DNA of 64,000 nucleotides from Tetragonia tetragonoides (GCA_038025085.1 CM076149.1:42745001-42809000); one strand, 5' to 3'; shown: positions 31,258 through 43,811, counted from the stretch's first letter. Numbers and translations are program-made. The notes: a model not told the origin generated them from the letters alone.

Positions 31258-34200
31258 ATGGCCAATGAAAGCAAGTCAACTTTTAACGTAAAGTCGATGC
31301 TAGACAGTGAATGTTTGGTTGCACCAAACAATTACCTGGAAGAGTCATCGCAACCTAAGAATAGTTCTCAGGCATGATAAGAAGGAATGCGTCTCGGAGA
31401 CGCCTATTCCAGGACTTCCCGAAAAGCAAGTGCTTAATGTCAGGAAGGGGAAGAAAGGGGCAACTTCAAAGGGCAACCTGTTGAAAGGCAAGGGTGGTGT
31501 GACCAAGCCTAAGCCTAAGCAACGATTGGCCGCTAATAAGTCGTCGTTAGCTGCGGATAATCAGTGCTTCCATTGCAAACAAAAGGGCATTGGAAGAGGA
31601 ACTGCCCAAAGTTAAAGGAAGACCTGAAGTATGGAATGGTTTCCATGACTTAAAATGTTTTCGTTATTGAAATCAATCTAGCTACAACTACTTTTGATTG
31701 GATATTGGATACCGGTTGTGGTACTCACATTTGTTCAAATGTGGAGGGACTAAAACAACCTCAGAAGTTAGCTAGAGATGAGGTGAACCTACGAGTCGCA
31801 AATGGGGCCAGGGTGGCTGCTTTGACTGTAGGAACTTATGTTTTGTCGTTGCTCGGGCCTTGAACTAGAACTTAATAATTGTTATTATGTTCCTAGTGTA
31901 AACAAAAACATCATTTCTCCTTCTATATTGGATATAGAAGGTTTTGATATGCGTATTAAGAATGGTTCTTATACGGTTTCAAAAGATGATGTATTTTATT
32001 TTAGCGCCCGTTTGCATAATGGGCTGTATTTGCTAAATTTTGACAAACATATACTCACCATCAATAACAAAAAGACTAAAACTAATGATTCTAACCCCAC
32101 ATATCTATGGCATTGTCGATTAGGCCATATAAATGTGAAACGCATTGAGAAACTTCTTAGAGAAGGGATTCTGGACTCATTTGACTTGGAGTCATTTGAT
32201 ACTTGCGAATCATGTTTACTTGGCAAAATGACAAATTCACCCTTTAGGAAAGGGAGAGCGAGCCAGTGAGTTATTGGGTCTAATACACTCAGATGTATGT
32301 GGACCAATGACCTCGACTGCAAGAGGTGGATTTAGCTACTTCATTACATTTACTGATGATTTGAGTAGATATGGATATATTTACTTAATGAAACATAAAT
32401 CTGAAACTTTTGAAAAATTTAAAGAGTCTCAGAATGAAGTTGAAAATCTGCTAGGCAAGAAAATCAAAGCTCTTCGATCGGATCGAGGAAGCGAATATAT
32501 GAGCCTAGAGTTCGATGAACATCTAAAGGGTTGTGGAGTACTTTCACAACTTACTTCGCCCGGAACACCACAATGGAACGGTGTGTCTGAACGGAGGAAT
32601 CGAACCTTATTAGATATGGTTAGATCAATGATGGGTCACGCCAATCTTCCTATTTCTTTCTGGGGATATGCCCTTGAGACGACAGCTTTCACATTGAACA
32701 AGACTCCGTCAAAAGCCGTTGAAAAGACACCACATGAACTGTGGATGAGACGAGTTCCCAAGTTGTCTTTTCTCAAGGTTTGGGGATGTGAAGCTTGTGT
32801 AAAGAGGTTGCTTAGCGATAAGCTTGCACCCAAATCAGACAAAGTTTTCTTTGTGGGTTACCCAAAGGAAACGAAGGGTTACTATTTCTACAACCGAACT
32901 GAGAACAAGGTATTTGTTGTTCAGAATGGTGTCTTTTTGGAGAAGGAATTCCTTTCCAAAGAGACAAGTGGGAGTAAAGTTCATCTCGAAAAAATTCAAG
33001 ATGAGCAACAAATGGAGATGGATAGGGATTTAGAATCCATCCAAGATATTTTGGAAACATCTCCAGATTCAACTCTAGAGGCAACTCAAGAGGTTGAGCC
33101 TGAATCCACCCTTCGAAGGTCTGATAGAGTCAGGTTCCGACGAATAGATATACTTCAATCTATACGACGGAAAGCCGTAACATTTTCCTTGTTTAAATTT
33201 AAGAACCCACCACTTACAAGGAAGCAATGACGAGTCCGAATTCCAGCAAATGGCAAGAAGCCATGAAATCCGAAATGGATTCAATATCCAAGAATCAAGT
33301 CTGGGACTTGGTCGATTTGCCGGATGGAGCTAGGCCCATTAGGTGCAAATGGATCTTTAAGATCAAGACGGACAAGGATGAAAACTTTCTAGTTTTCAAA
33401 GCTAGACTGGTGGCAAAAGGTTACAGGCAAATTCAAGAAATTGACTTTGATGAAACTTTCTCACCAGTTGCCATGCTTAAATCCATCAGGATAATCCTAG
33501 CAATTGCAGCTCATTATGACTATGAGATCTGGCAAATGGATGTGAAAACCGCTTTCCTGAACAGGGTTCTCGAAGAGGATGTGTATATGACATAACCTGA
33601 GGGTTTTATCAATCCTAAGAACGCTGGGAATGTTTGCAAGCTAAAGAGATCCATTTATGGGTTGAAGCAAGCATCGCGAAGCTGGAATCTGCTTTTTGAT
33701 GAAGCCATAAGTAGGTTTGGTTTTATCAGAAATACAGAAGAACCTTGTGTATATAAGAAGTTCAGTAGGAGCAAAATTTTCTTCTTGGTCCTGTATGTTG
33801 ATGACATACTGATAATTAGAAATGACATTCAAATGCTGGAGTCTGTAAAGACTTGGCTTGGGAAGTGTTTTCAAAAAGTTGATTGTGAAAGGTTACACTT
33901 ATATGTCCTTCCAGATCGACAGAGATGGTTCTCAATCCCAATCAGAATTTGTCTCCGGTCTCAAGGGAGACGCAGTGCCCTGGAAGAGTGCTAAGCAAAG
34001 CACTGTGGCAGATTCTACACCGGAAACAGAGTACATCGCAGCTTTGGAAGCTGCGAAGGAGGCTGTTTGGATTTGCAAGTTCATGAATGAGCTTGGCGTT
34101 GTGCCTATGGCGGCTCAATTGTTGGCTCTTTATCGTAATAATAATGGATACATCGCCCAAGCCAAGGAGCCAAGGTCACACCAAAAGTCTAAACATGTAC

Positions 34201-34367
34201 AACGCAAATATCATATTATTAGACAATGGGTCAATGATGGTGATATTAGCATATGCAAGGTTCATACAGATAAGAATGACGCTGATTCGTTGACTAAGCC
34301 GCTTGACCAGGTCAAGAAGGAGAATCACACAACTTCGATATGCATTAAGCGCTACGAAGATGATTAG
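31258..34367 (+). pseudogene. Copia-3 Gag-Pol polyprotein, broken
   Basis: A Gag start (MANESKSTFNVKSML) at 31258 loses frame within 40 codons. The central Gag is deleted between ETPIPGLPE and the knuckle CFHCKQKG, which itself is frameshifted by one missing base. The protease DTGCGTHIC is near 31711. The HHCC region (32098-32228) and integrase core (HSDVCGP, RSDRGSEY, NGVSERRNRT) follow in two frames. The RT reads KARLVAKG, FSPVA, MDVKTAFL, then a CAA-to-TAA type stop at 33593-33595, SIYGLKQAS and YVDD near 33798. A deletion of the RT thumb and connection joins it to RNase H (ETEYIAALEAAKEA) and a KVHTDKNDADSLTKPL tail. Clearly non-functional. Confidence 0.88.
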
Positions 34368-35165
34368 CTTCATTGTTTAGATTATGAAATGGTGTTCATG
34401 ATTAAAACATGGTTCTGTACATTTATCACAATGAGTTTTGATTCTATTCAATTTTCTGTATGATTTTGAAAATTAATCCAAAATAATTCAACACAAATAT
34501 CCAAATAGGTTATCAAGACGATATCTTGGACAATGAAACCTTATTGTGTGAACTGGATTTTGTGGTTATTTGTCCCTAATCTAGGTATTAGAATTAGATT
34601 CTAAATACTGGCGATGATTAGATTGCAAGTTGATCTCAGTGCCTGTTTCATGGGCTGGAGATATGGAATATCAAGGATCATTTGCATAGATATGAATTGC
34701 GAATTCATGATCGGACAGACCCACCATGAGAGTTCTTTAAGAACAAGTAGTCATATTAGACTCTCATAAAACTATCTTGAACCATTTCTCAAACCTGAGT
34801 GGTTATGAATAACGACATGAGGATTGGTGATCTGTGATTACTCCTAATGCCTGCGTAAAAGGAGGCAATAACGGATACATCCGGATTATTGGAAATCATG
34901 TTGGAATTCATGAATGCACAAGATGAGAATTGTCCTCCCTACGGGGATCGTTGTCTATGGGCCTCTAGTAGAATTGGGATTGTGAAATGCATGGCCGTGT
35001 TCAAATGGATTATTGGATAATCATTTGTCTTAACAATCCAATTCGGAATCAAGAAAAGATATGAACGATGTAAGGATGACTAGACTTCTTACCTTACGTT
35101 CACATCAAGACAATAAGTGACAAGGGAATGGATTTGCACACTAATCTTAAGGACAAGTGGGAGAT

Positions 35166-35795
35166 TGAAGGATTTATGTCCTGTCAGTCAAGGTGTAAAA
35201 TTCAGGATTAAATAATAGAGATAGTTAACCCATCGATTTAGTAGGTCGTAATGTTTAGCTAGAGACCGCTTACGATAATTGGACCGATATGAGTTGGTCG
35301 ACTACTAAATGCGATGGGCCTAACGGGTCACACGCTTAAGTAATCGATGGATCAATAATTAATTAATGGACCTAGGAGTCGCATTAGTTAATTGATAAGA
35401 GAGAACAGTAAGTGGGCCTACCTAGGATTAGCCCACTACATGTGAACTCTACATTTTAAATAGAAGAGAAGGAGAATGTAACTAGGTTACAGGTTTCAAC
35501 TGATAGCCTCTTTCTCTCCTATTCTCTCTAAACAACCAAGCATCTCCATAGTCCAAGGAACGGTTCCTTGTGCTCGTTCTAGCTAACGAACGTGTTTGGA
35601 TTGATCGTATCGATTGCTGCGTAGACTACGGTAGAAGGATTACACTTGGAATCCTAATTCGCACATATCGATATTTAATCGATCAACGAGGCACACATCA
35701 AGAGGTATATTTAGGTGTATTTAATGACCCTTTAAGTTTCCGATTTCTAGTTGTCTTCCGCTTATATGATTAGATCATTGCAACTAGATCCTACA
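35166..35795 (+). repeat. Copia-3 3' LTR
   Basis: 630 bp, preceded by the purine tract AAGTGGGAGAT and followed by the ACGCC target duplication. Confidence 0.9.
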
Positions 35796-35800
35796 ACGCC

Positions 35801-36843
35801 CTCTCTACAATTATAGTGAAGTCTCATAATTTTTCCCAAATTTTTTAAAAGAAGATTCCTAATTTTGTTTTTGATATTTTTTTTTTCTAATTTTTAGCAT
35901 AAATTTTTAATTAAAAAGTAAATTAAATAGTTTTAAACATTCAAGTTGGAATAAAAATTTAGAGAAAATAATGTAAAGCAATATATAGTACTAAGTTTAA
36001 TGAAGTTGGAGGGATTATCTTGTAAAGAGAGTAAATGTAGATACCGAATACCTATTAGCAATCGCAAAGAGAAATATAATGAACCTTACTAAAATGGGGA
36101 TTGGTTGTACACGATGACGGATAGATGGCGGACGACAACGATGAGGTCCATATACGAACGTTGAACATACGAGACGGTAGGAGATAAATCGATGGTGTGC
36201 GGTTCCATAATCTATTCATGAGAGAGGAATTAGCTCTTTTTTTTCACTCATCAATATGTGAAAAAAAATTAGTTACTACTCAATTTCTTGGATTTGTAAA
36301 GTCTGACAATTTGTGGAAATGAAGAAAAAGGGATGAATGAGTCATTGAACTCCATTATGTTTTTGTAACGTCTAATTGTTGCCACTTTCTCTTTTCTTCT
36401 TTTTTTTTGTTAGGAGGCTATGTATCACATGATACGCCATAAGTAATCATCGGCTCTAGACACTAGTTGTTTGTTGCGTTTATTGCGTCAACTGACTCAG
36501 ATAACTACTAAGCTTAAAAGTCAAGCCCCCCCAAAAAAAACTCTACTCAATTTAAAAGTCCGTGTTGGTCAGACGTCTAGTTGGGTTGGATCATATTAGA
36601 GAAGAATTACGACTATACAAAGGAACCTAAAATTAAATAATGGGCCTTTATCTTTTGGACATGCAAGTACGCCACTGTGAGTGACTCGTGGCCCTCTGGG
36701 CTTTGGGCCTCTGGCCGTGTAACGCTTATTAACTGCTCCAAGTTGATCCTATCCAAAAATACAAAAAATTGTGTGGACTTAGGCTATGTTGGATCAATAT
36801 TTGGAGTCACCTCCTACTTTAACTGGAGCCACCCCCCTCTAAG
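35801..36843. other. AT-rich intergenic DNA, no gene seen
   Basis: The first ~200 bp complete the tandem duplicate split by copia-3. The rest has no recognised gene or element. From about 36800 the GGAGCCACC minisatellite begins, which is then interrupted by the hAT element. Confidence 0.4.
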
Positions 36844-36851
36844 AGTGGAGC

Positions 36852-39800
36852 CAGGGCCGGCCCAAGGTATAGGCCTTAGGGGCGACGGCCAGGGGCCGAA
36901 GAAAAAAGGGGTCCAGTTTCACTTAAAGCTTTCTTTACAAGAAAAGAAAAAACAAAAAAAAATTAGGCTACATCGCATAAAACGTTTTAGGAAAACTGGA
37001 TCTGGAGATATCTTGCCATTAACCACTGAACAAGAGAGATACACAGAGAGCAAAAGATTTTGTGGATCACTAGAAGAGATGGAGAAGATCAGGAAACTTA
37101 GCAACTCAAATCAATTTTCACCCTCAATCAATTTCTTTCCTTCCCATCAACAACGGTATGATTTGGGTCTTTATATATGGGAAGAATATGTGAAAGGGTT
37201 CATCGACCATCATCAATCTTCAATTACTTCTTCTCTCTACCACCATACTGATCTTAAATTGAAAGTTGAATCTCAAAAACTTGTTGGAAGCTCTCAATTT
37301 CTCTTTTTAAAGGTATTGAATTAATTATATGCTTTTTTTTCGTCATTTTTTATTTCTGTAATTTAATTTCATGTTTCTTAACTTTTGACTTTTGATTTTT
37401 ATCCTCTCATTGTAATCTCTGTCACATTGAACAGAATTATGTGTTGAGGTTGTGAATAAAGAAGGAGAAAGACTGCTAATTTGAAGTAATTGGAAATTTT
37501 GCTCTATTCTAATTATCTAGGGTTTCTTAATCTTTGGTCATAATTTTTGTAGGCAATGCAAACTAAATTAATTAATCTGTGCTTGTTTCAATTTGATTAG
37601 CATAAAGATGAATTAATAGCTTTTATTTTTTAAGTAGCATAGAGTTAAACTTTGATTGAGTTGAACCAGTAAATTGTTGTAAATCTGTAAAAGGAAACCA
37701 AATAAGAACAAGTTAGCTAAATAATTTACATCATTTCATTACCTTAATGAATTATCAAGCTTGTGGTACTAGTGACAGGAAGCCATTAGTAGAAACTAAC
37801 AGCAAGAATTTACTTCTTTTTTTTTTTTAATATGTTATATTTTTCCTTGTTGCAGATGGCAGATCATATCTTGTGTCCGTGATCGGTCTCCGAGCTGCCA
37901 AGTTTTTTGCTTTGTTGTCTCCGTCTTCGTTCTCCAGGTGTTATTGTTCTTTCTCTAGCTCATTTGTCTTCTAGTTTCTTTTTATAAGATGTTGCCTAAA
38001 AAACATTTGTCTGGAAGTGAAAAAAGAAAAAAAAGAAAAGCATCGGACAAGTTAATAAAATCACAAAGAGGAGCTCTTGATAAATTTGTTAAAAAAGTAG
38101 GTTCTTCTGTTAATGATGAGGGATTGGATGCAGGTAAACTTGAACATTCTAAAGAAAATTTAGATGATGAAAATTTTAAAAATGAGAATGCTAGTAGTTT
38201 GAATGAGCATGACCAACATCCCAATAAAAATTTGGATAATGAAAATATTTTCAATGAGAACACTAGTGATTTGAATAAGCATGACCATGTACCCAATGTA
38301 TCTAATATTGAAAAGTCCTTGGATGATGAACCACAGGTCCCTCTTGTGGACATGTATGATCCTAGATATTGGGGTAATCTTGATAATAAAACAAGGGATG
38401 TTTTAATTGAAAAGGGGCCTATAAGGGAGTTGAATCTTGTGTTTCCTTTGGATAAGTTTTATAGGCATTTTTCATATGCTTGTTATTCCAGAAAGTTGAA
38501 CAATGGTGAGACTAGCGATAGACAATGGTTGGTCTACTCAAAACATTTGGATTCGGTATTTTGTTTTTGCTGTAAGTTGTTCAAATCTAATACAAGCAGA
38601 AGTTTATTAGCAAGTCATGGACTGAGAGACTGGAAACATATTAGTGAGAGACTCAAACAACATGAGAATAGTACTGAACATATGAATAACATGAAAACTT
38701 GGAACGATTTGAGAGTAAGGTTAGCTAAAAATCAAACAATTGATAAAGAATTGCAAGATCAAATTAATAAGGAGAAAGAGCGTTGGAGGCAAGTTTTAAT
38801 TAGAATTATTTATGTTGTAAAATGCCTATCTAAAAGGAATTTGGCCTTTCGAGGATCCAATGAGAAACTTTACGACTGTAATAATGGTAACTTTTTGGGA
38901 TTTATTGAGACGATTGCCGAATTTGATTTCGTAATGCAAGATCACATTAGACGTATTCAAAATCATGACATTCATAATCATTATCTTGGTCATAAAATTC
39001 AAAATGAGTTGATTTCTCTTTTGGCCCTTAATGTTAGGACTTCTATTATAAGAGTCATCAAAGAGGCAAAATATTTCTCTATAATTCTTGATTGTACCCC
39101 CGATGTGAGTCATCAAGAACAAATGACTCTAATATTGTGATGTGTGAACATGTCAAGTAAGAAAATAAAAATAGAGGAGTTTTTTTATAGAGTTCTTAAA
39201 AGTGGATGATCCATCTGGATTGGGACTTTTTAATGAATTGCTAAATGCAATAAAATCTCTTGGTCTTAATGTTAAGGATATTAGGGGTCAAGGTTATGAT
39301 AATGGTTCTAACATGAAAGGAAATCACCAAGGGGTTCAAAAGCGGTTACTTGATATAAATCCGAGAGCTTTATACATGCCATGTGCTTGTCATAGTCTTA
39401 ATCTTACTCTTTCTGATATGGCAAATTCTTGTATTAAAGCTGTGTCATTTTTTGGAATCGTGCAACGAATATATACTTTATTTGCAGGCTCTAACAAAAG
39501 ATGGAAATATTTAACCGATAATGTTCCAGAATTGACTGTAAAACCTTTGTCTAATACTCGTTGGGAAAGTCGAATAAAAAGTGTAAAACCCATTAGATTT
39601 CAATCTCCTCAAATAAGATTAGCTTTATTGGAATTAAAAGAATCTTCTGAAGATTACAAGTCAAGAAGTGAAGCAGACAGTTTAATAGGTGCACTTGAAA
39701 GTTTTGAGTTCTTACTTGGTATGGTTATTTGGTATGATATTTTATTTTCTGTTAATATGGTGAGTAAGAAACTACAATCAAAATCCATATCCTTAAGTGC

Positions 39801-40916
39801 TACCATGAAACATATGGAAACTGTAATGAAATTTTTTGAAAATTATAGAGAAGAAGGGTTTACCTCTAGCAAGAAAGTTGCTGTAGACATTGCAACTAAT
39901 ATGGGTATAGAGCCTACTTTTCCTATAAAACGTCGTGTTATGAGGAAAAAACAATTTGATGAAAATGATGACGATGAGGAAGAAAAATCAGCACAAAAGT
40001 TCTTTAGAATTAATTACTTTGTAGTTGTGGTGGATTTTGCAGTCACTTCATTGAAGAATAGATTTGAGCAACTAAAAATATTTGAAAGTATTTTTGGATT
40101 TCTTTTTGATTCAAGAACCCTAAAGTATATGCATAAAGATGTACTGAAAGAATGTTGTAGTAATTTGGTAGCAACTTTCTCTCATAATGATTTGCAAGAT
40201 TTTGATTTAGACTCTCTTGTATTTGAATGTGAAGTGTTTCAATTGTATTTGCCTGATGAGTCTATGTCAACAATTGAGATTCTTGAGTTTGTGAGATCTT
40301 TAGATAGTCTTCCAAATATTGCAATTGCTTATCGGATATTGTTATCTGTGCCCGTGACTGTAGCATCGGCTGAAAGAAGTTTTTCTAAATTAAAATTGTT
40401 AAAAAATTACTTGAGATCGTCGATGTCGCAAAACAGATTGAATGGTCTGGCAATTTTATGCATTGAGAAAGAAATGTTAGACAATATTGATGTTGATACC
40501 ATTATCAATGATTTTGCATCTAAAAATGCTAGAGATAGAAGTTTTTCATAGTCATTGATTCATTTGTGTGCTTGATCTTAGGTGATGATGGATGGATGTT
40601 GGTTTTTGCTCCTGTAGATGTTTATCCAAGCTGGTTTGCTACTATTTCGGAGTTGATTTCTGCTGTTGTTGGTTGCTGTTCAGAGTTGGCTTTGTGCTGT
40701 TGTTAGTTGAGCGACTAGCATCGCTTGATATTGCATTATTTTCAGTAAATTTAAGCTTCTATGTTTCCTTTTTGTATTTGAATTGTGTTGAATCAAATCT
40801 TGGTTTGTATTGACATTTTTTTTGTAATTAATAAAGTTTTGCTATTAATTTTTTTTTTATAGGGGCCCATTTTGTTTACTTTGCCCTAGGCCCTAGAAAG
40901 GCCAGGATCGGCGCTG
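36852..40916 (+). mobile_element. hAT DNA transposon, 4.07 kb
   Basis: Bounded by CAGGGCCGGCCC at the left and a right end whose reverse complement reads CAGCGCCGATCC. An exact 8-bp target duplication AGTGGAGC flanks it (36844-36851 and 40917-40924), the hallmark of hAT elements. It carries a single transposase locus broken at two points. The first 1.1 kb is non-coding leader. It is inserted in a GGAGCCACCCC minisatellite whose unit also provides the target sequence. A short relative with the same left end lies at 44403-44767. Confidence 0.95.
37989..40551 (+). pseudogene. hAT transposase (TTF-type zinc finger/hATC dimerisation), two lesions
   Basis: The first frame (37989-39140, 383 aa) begins MLPKKHLSG and has a TTF/ZMYM-type region with [18 protein letters not shown] and FCFCCKLF, then the start of the RNase H-like core ([16 protein letters not shown]). 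The second frame (39202-40551, 449 aa) continues with the catalytic-core motifs GQGYDNGSNMKG and CACHSLNLTL and TRWESR, and ends with the hATC dimerisation motif ASAERSFSKLKLLK. Two changes separate the frames: a TGA at 39138-39140 where the family has Arg (a C-to-T change at a CGA codon would do this), and what looks like one extra T in the T7 run at 39180-39186. It resembles plant ZMYM-like hAT proteins. It is probably inactive, though otherwise well preserved. Confidence 0.9.
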
Positions 40917-41684
40917 AGTGGAGCCACCCATATTTTACCTAGATACACTCTTCATGTAACACCCCGAATTTTCTACTAAAATAAATAAACAAAAATAAAC
41001 AGACTCGAGCCAAAAATTGGGCAGAATTTCTTTTGTAAATAGACATCCCAAGTTATCGACTTTACAAAACCTGTTTAAACAGAATATTAAAACAAAATCC
41101 AACTGACCCAGCGGAAGACTCTAGTAATTCAGGGCGCTACCGCCACACTCACTCATACGAATGAGTGTGAGGCTCTTCAACTTAAAACTAATAATAATAA
41201 TCTGAAAATAACTCTAGATGGTCTATTTATTACATTTTACAAACTATAAAAGAAACAACTACTAATTCTTGCATACGTTTGATCTGAAAGCGTTCCTCAC
41301 TGACACTAGTCTATAAATAAACTTCAATCTGCAAAAAGGTGAGAGTATGCAATGTCAGCAATGCTAGTAACTCACATCTAGTACGTAAAGATCATTCTAA
41401 ATTCAAATCAAGTCTAAACGTATAAACATGCTTCAGTTCAATCAACCAACAAACCTATATATACTTCAATATGCCTTATCTGCGTGTATAAATACCATAA
41501 CATTTGCATAAAGGATAACACCATCAATCATATTCAAAACATAAGTAATTATCAATATTCAGACATAAGTAAATTACAAATCTTCACTTCAGATAACCTT
41601 TATAACTCAAGTTATCTTGATAGCTTAAGATAGCTTTTATTATTAGTCTTGCATTACTGAACTGGGCATATGGGAGCTAGGTTC

Positions 41685-41895
41685 CTTGGGCCGCCACATC
41701 TTAGGGGCGTTTAAACCCTTGACCGCATCTTGGGGGTCAAGCCACATCTTGGGGACCAAATGTGTTATCTGTAATCTGTAACTAGCCACATCTTGGGGGC
41801 TCTTCCCATATAGGGGTCTGTAACTAGCCTTGCGGCTCTTCCCATATAGGGGCTGGAACTACTGATCATTGCCACATCTTGGGGGCACAGTTCAA
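41685..41895 (+). repeat. GCCACATCTTGGGGGC repeat cluster
   Basis: Five or so imperfect copies of CCACATCTTGGGGG, some followed by CTCTTCCCATATAGGGG, inside the 2.6-kb element. This is likely old internal tandem duplication. Confidence 0.6.
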
Positions 41896-42669
41896 AACTC
41901 AGGGACGTCTCCCGTAAACTCATTATAACACATTCGGAGTACCCACATGTTCCACACTACCCAAAGCCTTCTTTCACTTTACATATTAGTAACTTGAGTA
42001 GCTTTTCATTTCGTATGACGTTTACACCTCACGTCATATACTTGTTCACATAAACATAACTAGCTTGCATCAACAAGCACATTAAATCTTACTCATCTAA
42101 ACACTTAGAATACTTCTTATTCTTTTGCATCATAAGAACTTCTTATAATTGAACATCTCGTCCAATTATTATAGTTGTACATATCATCCATCTCTAGCTT
42201 GCACAAGAGCACTTTCACTATCATTTTCTTTTCTTCTATACTTACTAGCATCTCACAAAGCTCATGAGATAAGCTAGTCATCGTCTCGTAAATCAAACCA
42301 TAACTATATATTCTTATTCTTTAAACTTAGCTAGCTGAAAAGTAAACTCACATATGTGACGACATTAGAACACTTCTAATCAGCTCACATATATAAATGA
42401 GCCAATACACCTTGATCCATGAAAGCTAGCTTAAGAACACCACTACATACGTCCTCACAAAGTCTACCCATCTCTACTCATGTATACATTTAGCTCACTA
42501 AAACAAATCATGATCTCATTTCAATTTCTGCTCATACTAGCAATTAATGAAGTATCATCTTTTATTAGGCAATATTTTACCCATCTTGTACTAGCTCCAG
42601 TGTGACTTAATTGACCATATAAATCTTCCTTTTAATCATCAAAACAGATTTGTCAACCACCCAAAACCC

Positions 42670-43290
42670 AGGTCAAGAAATGGGTTGTCCCACATTGGTC
42701 AAGAAAGAGTGCCTTGAGGTATTTATAACTAAGGGAGTTACTCCATCCATTGCCAATTGGTTTTGGGTTGGAACCTCACTTATGTTATAAATAATGGCCC
42801 AATTGTAAAAGTTTAACATGGTATCAGAGCGGGTTTTATCCTGGCTTAATGTTAACCCTTATTGGCCCACGCGCGTGTGACTAGCCCATAGTAGGCTTTA
42901 TTTGGTCCACGCTTCAGCCCATGATGGGTCTTTGCGTGAGGTGGAGTGTTGAAATGGGTTAATGTCCCACATGGAAAGATTAAAGGGTCTTGATCATACA
43001 TATAAGGAAGTGAGGTTCCAATCCAAAACCAATTAAAGCCTACTATGGGCCAGTCACACGTGCATGAGCCAATAAGGGAATCATGCGCGTGTGACTAGCC
43101 CATAGTAGGCTTTATTTGGTCCACGCTTCAGCCCATGATGGGTCTTTGCGTGAGGTGGGGTGTTGAAATGGGTTAATATAAGGAAGTGAGGTTCCAATCC
43201 AAAACCAATTAAAGCCTACTATGGGCCAGTCACACGCGCATGAGCCAATAAGGGAATCATAAAGGCAGGACCAAAGCCCGCTCTGATTTC
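42670..43290. mobile_element. Palindromic TRIM-like element cluster
   Basis: LTR-like segments (TGTTGAAATGGGTTAATGT...CCAATCCAAAACCAATT type) and a Met-tRNA type primer binding site TGGTATCAGAGC at 42819-42830 mark a terminal-repeat retrotransposon in miniature. Its internal segment (CGCGTGTGACTAGCCCATAG) then recurs alternately on the two strands: plus near 42871, minus near 43040-43083, plus near 43085, minus near 43215-43260, ending in an inverted PBS at 43280-43287. The result is a nested inverted and direct repeat. No coding sequence. Confidence 0.65.
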
Positions 43291-43476
43291 TAAATGAGCT
43301 CTAAATTTCTTAAGTTTTAGTCCACAAAGACCGAAGCTTTACATTCACCTAATTATCCTCATTAGCAAACATGCTTATCTAGCTACCCTCACATATAATC
43401 ATAAACTATAAAATAATATCTAAAAAAGTTTTAGAGACATCCATAATCGTAATAACAATACTAATATTTTACAAAA

Positions 43477-43507
<31 letters not shown>

Positions 43508-43539
43508 GCGATTAAAATACCGGGTATTACACTTTAAAT

Positions 43540-43735
43540 TTATACTTGGCATCACCCCTACTTCATCTGGAGCTATCCCTACTTTACATGGACCCACCTC
43601 TTATTTCACTTGGAGTCACCCCTCAAAATTACTCAAAATTATTTCACATTGAGCCGCCCCCTACTTTACTTGGAACCACCCCCTACTTCACCCGGAGCCA
43701 CCCCTCAAAATTACTTGGTTCACAGTGGACTAAGT
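43540..43735 (+). repeat. GGAGCCACCCCTACTTCACTT minisatellite
   Basis: Imperfect ~21-24-bp units (for example TTCACCCGGAGCCACCCC) repeat here. Further units occur at 36800-36851 and 40917-40950. The hAT and the 2.6-kb element therefore inserted into one pre-existing minisatellite and split it into three parts. Confidence 0.75.
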
Positions 43736-43811
43736 CCACACAAGACATGCTGATCGAAAAAACACTACTCCAAGTTGAGACATGACTATGAGACATCCAC
43801 CCTTTGACTTT

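Larger units (their letters stand above)
28288..35795 (+). mobile_element. Copia-3: older, decayed Ty1/copia element
   Basis: Plus-strand element of 7,508 bp with 630-bp LTRs at 28288-28917 and 35166-35795 (TGAAGG...CTACA) and an exact 5-bp target duplication ACGCC (28283-28287 and 35796-35800). The LTRs differ at many positions, so it is much older than copia-1 and copia-2. A purine tract (AAGTGGGAGAT) directly precedes the 3' LTR. The coding region is broken at many points and has large internal deletions in Gag and between RT and RNase H. A long non-coding leader (28918-31257) contains at least one nested transposon. Confidence 0.93.
40955..43531. mobile_element. 2.6-kb TG...CA-bounded element, probable solo LTR
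   Basis: The left end TGTAACACCCCGAATTTT and right end (reverse complement TGTAATACCCGGTATTTT) form an ~18-bp imperfect inverted repeat starting TG and ending CA. Flanks CTTCA and CTTTA match at 4 of 5 bases. This fits a long solo LTR of a Ty3/gypsy-type retrotransposon; a large non-autonomous TIR transposon is the alternative. No coding frame is present. It holds repeats of GCCACATCTTGGGGGC (41690-41895), a run of 28 T near its right end, and a nested TRIM-like cluster. It also lies in the GGAGCCACCCC minisatellite. Confidence 0.6.

Noticed and set aside
35570..35773. 67-codon frame near the right end of copia-3
   Set aside because: It lies entirely in the LTR and is not open in the matching part of the other LTR in the same form.
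36677..37324. 215-codon frame at the left end of the hAT
   Set aside because: It starts outside the transposon, crosses its terminal repeat and shows no transposase motif; most likely untranslated leader.
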